The notes beneath the pieces were generated by a model that was not told the origin of the DNA, did not search any database, and saw only the letters and a program-made list of their open reading frames with translations. 64,000 nt of DNA from Topomyia yanbarensis (lineage: Eukaryota > Arthropoda > Insecta > Diptera > Culicidae), in contig NC_080670.1 of the NCBI RefSeq assembly GCF_030247195.1, forward strand, positions 161,892,080-161,956,079, written 5' to 3'. Both the position numbers and the translations under genes were made by a program. Positions 23,869-33,849 of this stretch are shown one piece after another. Each line of letters opens with the position of its first letter. The first letter of the stretch is position 1.

Positions 23869-24879
23869 ACTGAGGACTACAATTTCGGTTGACTAAATTA
23901 TGCTTTGAAAATTGTACTTCCTGGAATTTCAGCTAACGAGATCAATTCATTGTGAGGAATTTCGCTGCGTTCCAATATTGCTTGCCTCTGTAGGTGATGA
24001 TGTGTGTGGATTCACTTCGGCAGCCAGGTCTTATGTTTTGGGTAATTTTGCTATCTTATTCTGCTGAATAAATCATCTGGCTAAAGCCTCTACGTTATAC
24101 TATGGTAACTTTGAAAACGCCCTGCTATTTAATCTTGTAGCTCTTGGCAAGTCAGTCCTGGCACTGTTCTCGACTAATCCTGGCACTATACCGCTGACGT
24201 CGCACTTATTACAGTGATCAAACTTGGCGAGAGCGGCAGTCGTTTCGTCGGAATTGTTCACTCGACAAGCAGGAAGTGCAAGGACTCTGCTACTTATTCC
24301 TGAGCCCCTCGTCGAAACCTTCGTCCTGTCGGAGTGTTAGCTTCGTCCGATACCGGAGCGTATTGCTGAACCGAAGCAGTCTGCTACTGGCGCTGCTTCC
24401 TTCGAATCGGAATCGCTGAATATTCCCGTTAGCCGAATGTCCAACGTGGCCGAAGGCAAACCGATTGCAGCAACACCACCAACCGTAGCTGAAATTTTGG
24501 CCTTTAATCCAAGTCCCTGCCACTGACATAGCGACAAACGAGTGCGGCGCAGGTTGGACCATCGGTTGACTCGGTGCCGGACAGGGTGACACAGCTGCAA
24601 CAGGAGCGGACCTAGTATGGGGTGTAAAGGTCATCAATTGCCATAGATCACCAAAATGCTCTGCGACTAACATTGTGAACAAAACAAACCAAACGAAATT
24701 GATCGCAACAACGATAAAATAATCTAAATTTTACCCAAACATTTGAAAATGAGAAAAAGGCAAAAGAAGTTTTGGTCGAATTCATTATAATTCTATTTAA
24801 AAATTGAATACTGTTTTATTTAGTTTGATTGCGCATATTGTTTACATCAGACAAACCCCTTAATTCATTGAGTACGTAT
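23868..24879. other. Intergenic with one anonymous GC-rich frame
   Basis: An antisense frame of 130 codons at 24290-24682 begins with a proline/alanine-rich section (TRSAPVAAVSPCPAPSQP). An overlapping frame at 24337-24600 continues with more protein-like sequence (LKAKISATVGGVAAIGLPSA), suggesting a frameshifted old gene fragment. No family was recognised. Confidence 0.35.
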
Positions 24880-25370
24880 TACACTGCCTTTATAACCCTT
24901 TTGATATCAGTTACAATAATCCTTTATAATCATTTTATAATAAGTGTATTGCTAGTTAGGACTTTTATATCAGCCGGGCCCTTTTATAATTTGTTATAAA
25001 ATCATCAAAATTCTTCATAATCCATTGTTGCGTTATGTTTATGTACATGGCCAGATAGATAGTTTTTAACTGGGACGGAACGTGTGGATACGAAAAAACC
25101 TAATGTCAATTGTAGCCAGGGGGAGCTGTCAAATGCAGCCAAAGGGAACCGTCAAATGCAGTCAGGGGGAACTGTCAAATGTAGCCAGTCCATTTAAAAT
25201 ATGTGTGGAAGAAAGAGTGGCTATGCAAGACAAGAGATAAAATGAACCGAAAAAAGAAAAAGAAAACATCTATCCACAGGTTCTGTCCCAGGATTTTAAT
25301 AGAGAACATCAAAATTCGATTTGTTTGCATTTGGCAGTAGGCCTTTTTCAAATGTTTGGCTAGAAATTCC
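24880..25370. repeat. Dispersed repeat, copy 1 (pairs with 29262-29550)
   Basis: Shared blocks with 29262-29550, in the same order, include GTGTATTGCTAGTTAGG, CCCTTTTATAA.TTGTTATAAAA-like, CAAAATTCTTCATAATC, TGTTGCGTTATGT, and further on CAGTAGGCC.TTTTCAAATGTTTGG. This copy carries about 190 extra bases near 25066-25260. It is AT-rich, non-coding and of unknown class. Confidence 0.65.
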
Positions 25371-26212
25371 TTGCTTCTTCAATGAATCATGTACAAGAAA
25401 AGTAAAAATGTTAAATTTAACGGAACAATGTATGATGTCGACATCAATTAAAAAATCAGCTGAGCGACCTTGTTGGGAAAGTGTTAACATTTGGCAGCGA
25501 ACCAAACCAAGTTTCTCATACTATGATCGAATCAACAAAAATTCCAAGATCATGTAAACAATCTCTTTGAACTGTTAAAAAAGTGAGGTTAAACATTATC
25601 ATGCAACGTTCTCCACCGAGAGGTTCACTTTAGTTTGTTTACATAACCAATGAACTTTGTACCGCGACTCACCACTTCATTTGCCGCGTTGCCAGGAAGC
25701 CAAGCAAAAATATACAAAACAGTGCTGCCTAAACACATATTTTGAGTCCCACCATTCTTGCAAAGGTGAAAAAATACTCAACATTCTTGCATTTTTCAAA
25801 TTTAAAAAAATCATTAAAAAATCACGATAGCTCTAAAATGTCTCATTTCAGCGGAAATATTATTAAAAATGTGTAGTCTTTTGAATAAAAATAAGAAAAA
25901 AGGGGGTTAGGTCGGACGAGAAAGGTCTATTCCTCGCATAATAGTTTGTTTAACAAACGTCCTACACTGATCCACTGTGCTTGACGTTTTGTTGAATGTA
26001 GGGCTAGTTTTTTTGTAGGGTTTTGACGTCTTTCACGCAACGCAAAATACATTGCACGCAACGCAAAATGCATTACGAATTTCTATTTTGATGTAAAGAA
26101 ATGCATTTAACTTCGCCGATTTTTAAAAATGTATCACAAGTGATTTGCCGTTTGAATCAGCCACTACTGATTCCTGAAAATATAATTTGAAATTCATTAA
26201 GTGAGGTTAAGT
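25371..26212. other. AT-rich intergenic DNA
   Basis: Nothing recognised. Confidence 0.35.
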
Positions 26213-26395
26213 ACAGATAACAGACATTTAGGCTAGAGCAAAATTTCTTCAAAAATGTGTGTAAACATTCACACTGATATAGTGATATAGTGGAAACTAG
26301 TGTTTCACCATGGCCATCTACGCAACTGTTTGCTGCACGTGAATTTCAGTGGCGGGTTTTGACACACATTTCGAATCGAGCCTTAACGTCTAATG
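26213..26395. mobile_element. MITE with ACAGATAACAGACGTTTAGGCT ends, copy 1
   Basis: The left end is ACAGATAACAGACATTTAGG followed by CTAGAGCAAAATTTCTTCAAAA. The right end is the inverted, decayed equivalent (TCGAGCCTTAACGTCT). Its interior (GTTTCACCATGGCCATCTAC, CGCAACTGTTTGCTGCACG) matches the second copy at 28583-28856. Non-coding. Confidence 0.7.
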
Positions 26396-27774
26396 GCGAT
26401 TCTACCACAGAGAACAGACGTCCATTTTCAGTATTCAACTTGTGTAAAATCTCTAACGGTTTCGAAGGTGGTTGGGATATCCAAACCTGGTGCGCTACTG
26501 TCGTCATGTTTTTTGTGGCTGAGCTCGACAGAATTGACAGCGGTTATTCCTCTACCCAGCCAAACTAGTCCGGAACCAGTTCGGACTTCCAGCGAGAATT
26601 CCAGCTCAAATGCATCAAGATTCCATACTGAATCCATTCAGGATTTCGAACCGGTTCCGGAATGAATTTGACGGATAGTTGGGATAAGTTGGTGTGGCGG
26701 CGTTAGTGTTTATCGTATATTAATTCAAATGTTTACACACGTTTTTTAAATATTTTTGTTCGATCATGGATGTTTGTTCTCTGTGATTCTACGTTGAAAC
26801 CGTTCACAGATAGCGCTGGAAGCAAAGTGTTACTGATTTGATTCTGTTCTGTCATAATGCATATATTTTCTGTAAACATTGGTAAAAAATAACTTTTAAA
26901 CACCAAATCACCGATCAATTTGTTGATAATTGTTTATGAAAATGAAGGAAAACCATCATTTTATAAGATGCCGAGTAAACATCTTGCCAAAAGGGTGTAA
27001 AACATAATGGTTTCTAATATTGTTTATTGCTTTGAAAGTTGGATTTTTGATGCACTTCGCTATCACACTTTTTCACGGTTGCCAAATGAAATGATATGAA
27101 ATCGACAATAAATTAACTTTTTCCAGCAAATTTATTGTAAAAACCGGGATACTGGCAGCCATGCTAACCTTCCAGCTACTAAAAATAAGAAGAAGTTTGT
27201 TTTTGACACTTTTCTATGTCAATAATTTGTCAGGTCGAAGGAGTTGCACTTTTGATCACACTTTTGATTCATCACACTTTCATACCGTGCAGTTCGATTT
27301 GGTGGTAACTGTGCAATATTATTCGCAGAGCTATATGTGTGCTGTTCCGAAATGTAATTTGTTGAGCACCATAACCGCCGCAACATCATTTCCCGTTCCT
27401 CCTAAGTTAAGCTAAACCTTCATGAGATGGTGTAAATTCATGAAACTCTCCAGATCACGCGAGGAAAGAATATATCCGGATAATAGGAAAGTGTCAGCTT
27501 TATATCATACACAGCCGATCCTTCACTCTGATAGTCTTCACTGAATCTCCCATGTAGTCCGAAATATGAAGGAGTTTGACATTGGTACTGATTGGGTCTC
27601 GGTTTTGTGTTGGAACTTTATTTATGGTACGATTTTTTTATAACCACAATAATACACCGATTTCATTTTGATCGCAACCCTGCACCAATTTTTTTTTATT
27701 TTGTAGACCAGTGTTATCAATGTTACCCAAAACTAGGCATAAACTACGACTACAGTGCATGATATTGAATGCTA
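26396..27774. other. Intergenic, unidentified
   Basis: Short open frames at 26290-26665 and 27161-27415 show no recognised family. The first overlaps the end of a MITE. The rest is AT-rich. Confidence 0.35.
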
Positions 27775-27860
27775 CACGGAAACGAAAAACTACCTAAACT
27801 TGAGTTCCTTTGACTCAATCTCGTGGTATCGTGGAGGAACTTAAAATTAGGTAAACCGTG
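27775..27860. mobile_element. Short MITE with CACGG ends, left of the composite element
   Basis: An 86-bp unit with inverted ends: CACGGAAACG...CTACCTAAACTTGAGTTCCT faces CACGGTTTACCTAATTTTAA followed by GTTCCT. A longer relative lies at 33608-33837. Confidence 0.6.
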
Positions 27861-28582
27861 TTGAGGGTAGTTTCCATTTAAAGCTTAGTATGCACCTCTT
27901 GCGAAATGAGGTCGCGAAATATTTTTCCTTCTTCCGTGCGGAATTTTGACATTTGCTCGCGAAAACTAGTCTGTGTGTTTGCTGTTAGATGTCGCTTTTG
28001 ATAACTGGAAAACGACATCAGCTGTTGTTTGTTTATTTCTTTTTTATATTTCTGTTGTCATTTAAATGTTTTAAATGATGTATTTTATTAATTCATCACG
28101 GATGTGTATGAAATCGGTAACAATTGTAAACCTTTTTGCCATTCATGAAGCTCTCAGGGAAGTGACGTACTCAGCGTGAATCATATTTCGAGCATGATTA
28201 ATCATAATGCTTATTTGTGACGGTTCCGGATGTCTCGGGGAAGTTCAGTCTGACCAATTTAGACTGCACAATTCCTGCAATCGGAAATTTAAATCATTGG
28301 CTGGCCATTTTCTATCTAAATTGGCTGCTTCTACCGGTTCTAGAAGACCCAGGGAAATGATCGAAATTCGCTCAAACCAAATCTATTGTAATTGTCCGAA
28401 TCGTAGCTCTAAATCGGCGTTTGACCATTAAGAAGCAAATCTGATTGCCTTGGCCGCCTTTACCGCTTTCACAAGTCTCGGGGAAACTACCTTTCGAAAC
28501 ACGTTTTGGAATCCGGAAATATAACGCAAATAGCTTTAAACTCTGGCTGACGTTAAAAATCGATTATGATAACAATGGCTAC

Positions 28583-28856
28583 CACAGATAACAGACGTTT
28601 AGGCTAGAACAAAATTTCTTCAAAAACCTGTGTAAACTTTCAAATTGATATACGTTGAAAATCCGTGTTTCACTATTGCCATCTGCGCAACTGTTTGCTA
28701 CACGTGTTCGACAGCTGCACTCTAACTACATTGTAGTGATCACTGCGCCATCTGCAAACGTTTGCCAAACATGTTTCAGATGTCTGATTTATTTGGAATT
28801 TCAGCAGCGGGTATTTACACACGATTCAAATCGAGCCTAAACGTCTGTTATCTGTG
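28583..28856. mobile_element. MITE with ACAGATAACAGACGTTTAGGCT ends, copy 2
   Basis: The terminal inverted repeats read CACAGATAACAGACGTTTAG then GCT on both strands, followed by partial inner inversion. CTAC flanks each side (28579-28582 and 28857-28860). It shares its interior with 26213-26395. Non-coding, 274 bp. Confidence 0.8.
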
Positions 28857-29040
28857 CTACTACTAAAGGTTCTGGAAGTCTCAGGGAATGCTACCAAAAA
28901 TCAGTACGGATACAAACCTATTTTTGGTATAACAATTGTGAGAATCGTAATTCAAATTTATTGCCATAAGTAATTCGTGGTAATTCTTATTGCATGAAAC
29001 ACTAGAGAGGTTTAAGGAATTGCGCATATTGCTACTACTT

Positions 29041-29128
29041 GTATTACTGCCGCAAGAAGTATAATTGTCCCATGTGTATAGGGATTCCCATAGCACATGG
29101 GACAGTTTTGCTTCTAGCGGCAGAATAC
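29041..29128. repeat. 88-nt hairpin repeat, copy 1
   Basis: Almost the whole unit is an inverted repeat. GTATTACTGCCGCAAGAAG then TATAATTGTCCCATGTG faces CACATGGGACAGTTTTGCTT then CTAGCGGCAGAATAC, with a short centre. The same family occurs at 50179-50263 and, decayed, at 16990-17050. Confidence 0.85.
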
Positions 29129-29261
29129 CTCACACAAAAAATGCTGTTCAAGTCTGATATTACACCGAAAGTTAGACGAATTAACTGAATTCTAAATTGA
29201 TGGTCAGATCGACCCCACTGAACATCATAAAATCAGATTGGCCCTGTATGTAAATTATGGA

Positions 29262-29550
29262 AAAGATGTTATAAGCCTTTTACAATCAGTCATAATACAA
29301 TAACACGTTATAATCCATTTAAAACGAGTGTATTGCTAGTTAGGCACTTTTCAATCAGCTAGGTCCTTTCATAATCAGTTCGGTCATAAAAATCAATTAG
29401 GCCCTTTTATAAATTGTTGTAAAATCGCTATCAAAATTCTTCATAATCAAATGTTGCGTTATGTACGTGCTCGGGTAGATATTCGTTAATGGAAAACATG
29501 AAATTTCAATTTGTTACATTTTGCAGTTAGGCCCTTTTCAAATGTTTGGA
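29262..29550. repeat. Dispersed repeat, copy 2 (pairs with 24880-25370)
   Basis: This is colinear with the 24880 copy but lacks its extra 190-base block; the order of shared phrases is the same. It is the only clear long similarity between the interior of the 5.7-kb segment and DNA outside it, apart from the short MITE and hairpin. Confidence 0.65.
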
Positions 29551-29758
29551 TAGAACTGGGTAGAGATATATTGTAATTGTAAATTTATTAGCTTACGATA
29601 CCCTGTTGTTTACATTTGTATACCTTATGTCAGGTCAAGGAAGAAAAAAAATTAAAATATAATAAAATTATAAATTCAGAATCAAAACAAGTATGACCCA
29701 AAAAAGCTCCTACGCCTTTCACCAGTAGCTGGTCGAAAACATTTTACGGTGCGATCTT

Positions 29759-31759
29759 TTAAATTTCGTCCGAGTTCTCCGCGTCTAGCAACTGAATCTT
29801 TTTTCGGAAGTGTTTTTCCATTGATCTGCAAATCATCATGCTTCGATCACTACCCACTAGGTTGATGGTGATTCCGTTCTGTTAAAGAAGTGGGAAGAAA
29901 TACAATCTATAGGATCACAAGAATGACACACTTACTGAATCTACCGGTGCGTCTAATTCGATGTAGATACGTTTCGCAATCGGCTCGTCCCTGCTAATCC
30001 ATCGGCAGGTCGAAGTTGACGACAATGGTAACCTGTTCGACGTCGATACCTAAGACGAAAGAATCTCTCCGTAACCTGGTGCTGTAGCCAGAATCAAGTG
30101 GTGGAACTTACCCCTGGACAAAACGTTCGTTCCAACCGTTGCTCCACCGTTAGATCACCGGACAGTACCGCTACCGAATGACCATCCTGGGACATCCTGC
30201 CGGTCAACCAACCGGCCGTTTTGCGTGCCTGTTTCGATCGATTAACAATGCCGAAAATAAGTTTACTTGGAGTTTACAACTGTCCTCTACATCATATGAC
30301 AGAAAATGATCGCTTGTCCGACGGTAATCACACCGTACATGTTTGAAATTGCTTGATATTTCTCGTCCTGGTTGCGGCATTTGACGTAGTAGTGTTTGGT
30401 GTTATCGAGTGATTCTTGCTCCCGCACCAGAAGAATCATGATCGGATTGGTTTCGATGTACTGGACGAATCCCATCACCTCCCGCTCGTACGTTGCTAAA
30501 AAGAACAGCGATCATAACGCCCGCCTCGTCCATTACAAAAATGGCAATCTTCTTAAGGTCGAACGCCCGGCTGTTCCGATGATGATATGATTAGTCAGCT
30601 TCGCCCCTTTGACGATCTTCTCACCGCGAACGGTTTAACCAAGTTCGATTTCCGCACAAAACTGCCGTTTTGCAGCTACTTTCCCCTTCTGAATTGCCAG
30701 TTCATACGTGGGGAAAGGCAAATCACCTGCGGATAGTTTTTCAACGGATTGACTCGATTGAGCATTGCCAGCACGAAGGCAGTGGTTTTTCTTGTTCCCG
30801 ACCAACTCTGGGCGATTATGTTCTGTGGTGGATCGGCCAACAGAGTAGGTTGAGCCGTCTTCTGAATCTTGGAAGGAGCGTTGAAACCCATAGCATAGAA
30901 GCAGTTTCGAATTCATGTGCAAAGCTTCGAAAGTTTTAACCAAGTATAGCGGCGAAGAAGGATCCTTCACCCCCAGATCCAGCTTTGATTCTACTAGACC
31001 TTTGCGAATAAGTTTAATTAGCAAACTTGCATCCGCCGGGCTAAAAGATGAATCATGGATAATTTCAAAGCTGATATTAAATATTTCTGGAGAAAAATTT
31101 GAATAGGACGTAAGCAACAATGAGATTCTTTTTGGGGTGTTTCTCTTCTGTTAATTACTCGGTCGTTTCAATATTTAGTACTCAACTCTTTGCCTAATAT
31201 TCTAGTAAAAACTATCGGCTTTCGATATGTACTGGAAAATTAGTGTAAAGTGTTATAAAGACGTAATAATCAAAACAGAAAGTAAACAGAGAGAGGCTCT
31301 CAATGTTACTTATGTCCTAATCAAAATTTTCTCCAGATTGCGACTTGCTTGAATGCCTCTGCATCTTCCGTGGAGGAAGCTGTTTCTCCATTTTCGCTAG
31401 CAGCTTTTTTTTCTTCAGGAGCTGCTAAAGTCTTAATTTCTGTAGCTACCGAAAACAAAACTGCAGGTGCAGCCGTTTCTACCGGAGTAATTTGATCGCT
31501 GGTTCTACTGGCGGTGAACTAGAAGGTTTTTCCGCATTCTCTTTCTTTGGGCTGTCAGCCGTCAGCTCTGGTTCCTTATCCTTAGGGATACTCAGATCGA
31601 CAACCTATTTGTATTGAAAAGAAAAATTCAAAACCTATGGAAAAATTATCGCTCCAAAAATAGGTTAGTTGGTTATGACAAAAAAAACACTTACCGAGTA
31701 CAGAAATTTCCTGATCCTCCTTCCGCCTTTTTGACCCAGTTATCGGCAGCACTTGCCAT
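29759..31759 (-). pseudogene. DDX19/Dbp5-type DEAD-box helicase pseudogene, introns retained
   Basis: The parent protein is the mRNA-export helicase of the nuclear pore (Dbp80 in flies). ATG at 31759 starts MASAADNWVKKAE. Homologous blocks follow: LLIKLIRKGLVESKLDL, a frameshift, GFNAPSKIQKTAQPTLLADP, and AQSWSGTRKT where the Walker A should be AQSQSGTGKT. Then come FVMDEAGVMI (DEAD changed to DEAG), a deletion of about 20 codons, EVMGFVQYI, HYYVKCRNQDEKYQAISNMY, AVLSGDLTVEQRLE, GIDVEQVTIVVNFDLPMD, an in-frame TAG, and HRIRRTGRF (motif VI HRIGRTGR altered). It ends near 29759. Intron boundaries survive: GTAAGTG..CAAATAG, GTAAGTTCC..CGTCTTAG and TAAGTG..TTTAACAG. It therefore arose by DNA-level duplication, not retroposition. 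Confidence 0.9.
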
Positions 31760-31789
31760 CGTTTCGACCGGGTATTAAAATTCAAAAGC

Positions 31790-33170
31790 TACAATATATG
31801 GAAAAAGGTCCTGAATCAGCACGGATACTGTCACTCCGGTGGTTTGTTCCTTGCAATTAGCTGAACTTTTGCCCAGAGCGACCATTCGGAAAAAAAAACG
31901 CCTTCTTTTGTCTGCTCACTTCGCTGCCATGAAACCGATGATGAGCCCTTTTTGCCAAACGAGTCACACGGTTGGCCCGATTGAATATGTCGCGCGTGTA
32001 GAGTATGCTTCCATTATGTTTGTTCTGTAAATTGACAAGGACATCTAAATATGCAAAGGAATGCTTGGTGGAGAGAAGCTACTGTTAAACACATACCGAA
32101 AGAGAAAGTCCTTTCCGAGGATCTTGATGTTGTATTTACTGTTGGCCCATTATCGCCGTGTTCTGCTGCTGGGTGGTTACCATGGCATTATGTTGCTGGT
32201 GTTCGGTGATGTGTATCCGCTATGGTTGCTGTTCGATCTGAAAAAAAATTATGATGAAAAATATCCGTGAATGAGTGAACGCGAGCTTTTGAAAGAAGAA
32301 TAGGGTATTACATTACAATGTACTGAACACGGTACTGATCCTTCCGAAACTAAAAAAGGTAGTAAAAATGACTCACCTTGCTGCACCAACTGAATAAAAA
32401 AAAGTCCTGCACGCGGCGTGGTACAGTACAGTATGCTGCTGCTACTGTGTTTGAAGGTGCTGTTGATGTATCTTTTTTTTTGCAGTTGACCAATGGTCTT
32501 CTACATTTGGCCCTGATTGGCTTGGATCGATTGCACTACTTGCGGTTGCTGGCCAGGTTGTACCGTCAGTTGAACGTTGCTACCGATCTGTCGGATGATG
32601 GTCATGGTCTGGGGGAAATCTTAATTTTCTGATGTTGCTGGCGATAAGCACTGGAATTGTGGTTGCTAGCTGCTGCTGGGATGAAATCACGAGCACTGTG
32701 GAGGCAGCGATATTTTCATGCAAGCAACTGGTAGGAGCCAAGGCAGTAATATGACGTTTGTGTTTGACTCTGATTTCTCTACATCAGGAAGGTAACCGCT
32801 GGTAAGAATAGTGGCAGGCAAGTTTTACGACAGAATGTGCCGATAAAGTGTTTCCGATGGGTCCATTATTCGTAAAAAAGCTCTTGTTGCTTTGTTGGTT
32901 CTGAGCTGTAATTGCTGTGGTTCTTTTTTGAGAGATTGTTGGCAGCTGCTGGATTTGGAGTTGTTGGTACTGCTACGGTTGTATCGATTTAATGTTGGTT
33001 GGCTGATTGCCAGATCCAGGATGTTGAGTCAAGTTGAGCTGATTTGTAGCACCTGGTTGTTGTTGTTGAAAACTTATCAAGTAGATAGATGGCTGGTGAC
33101 GAAAAATGCTGCTCTTGTGGCTGCTTTGTTCGGGTGTGCTGTAAATAATAATTACTAGAAACAATCACAA
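31790..33170 (-). pseudogene. Glutamine-rich gene fragment, broken, unidentified
   Basis: Minus-strand pieces in shifting frames look like a Gln/Thr-rich nuclear protein. They include FQQQQPGATNQLNLTQHPGS (about 33080-33010), a middle part with AASTVLVISSQQQLATTIPV (about 32700-32660), IIRQIGSNVQLTVQPGQQPQ then VVQSIQANQGQ (about 32600-32490), and near the 3' end NRANRVTRLAKRA and NCKEQTTGVTVSVLIQDL. Stops and frameshifts interrupt it everywhere. It lies just 5' of the helicase pseudogene on the same strand, so the two may be a copy of neighbouring genes. I do not recognise the parent gene. Confidence 0.5.
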
Positions 33171-33607
33171 TTCCAATAATATTTTAAAACTTACCATTCA
33201 AATTCAAAATATTGATTCTCAAAACTACGAAATTTTGACAGGTCGCGATGAAAAAAAATACAAAAAATTACTAATCTTTTGTTTTTTTATATTTTTTCAA
33301 TGCAACCTGTCAAAATTTCGCGAGCCTCCGTGCGAAATAATACCATTGACCATTATTTCGCAAGGAAAAAGTTTGCCTTGGTGACAGCGCATAGAAAGCA
33401 GCGCTATCTCGCGGAAGTATTATGAAACTTATCGTTTGTCGAACCGTGTCTCGGCTAACTGCTTTTTTCGTTATCGTTTTCGCGAGAGCTGCGTACCGCT
33501 TACGAAATGGAAACGAAAATTTTTTTCGCGAGCATTTCGCGACGTTTTTTATGCATAGGTTTTGTATAGGAAATTTCATTTCGCAAGAGGTGCATACTTA
33601 GCTTAAC

Positions 33608-33837
33608 CACGGCAAAAATTACAACTCATTGATAGGTTTTTTATACTCAAATTTAAGTTGAATTTACCTAATTTTGAGTATACCCCAAACAACTCAAAAG
33701 TACATTCCTCCACGGAAGACCTCGACTGAGTCGAATCTCTCGTTTTGTTTTTGACAACACTAATAAGTGCGAAAGCGACGCACAACTCAAAAGTAAGTTA
33801 AAAGAACTTATTCTACAGGTTGTTTTATTTAACCGTG
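33608..33837. mobile_element. MITE with CACGG ends, right of the composite element
   Basis: The ends are CACGGCAAAAATTAC and, on the reverse strand, CACGGTTAAATAAAACAACC. The interior contains TTACCTAATTTTGAG and ACATTCCTCCACGG, shared with the short relative at 27775-27860. No coding is seen. Confidence 0.5.
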
Positions 33838-33849
33838 TACCCAAAACTA

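Larger units (their letters stand above)
27881..33604. mobile_element. TIR-bounded 5.7-kb segment carrying gene fragments
   Basis: The left boundary reads AAGCTTAGTATGCACCTCTTG followed by CGAAATGA; the right boundary on the opposite strand reads AAGCTAAGTATGCACCTCTT followed by GCGAAATGA, about 29 bp with one substitution. Beyond the core both ends keep TCGCGAAA-type motifs. TTAA lies across both outer edges (27878-27881 and 33603-33606), which would fit a TTAA-targeting element, though the exact ends are ambiguous by a base or two. Inside are a DDX19-type helicase pseudogene, a glutamine-rich gene fragment, a MITE, a hairpin repeat and a dispersed repeat. No transposase is present. The reading as one mobile unit is inference. 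Confidence 0.5.
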
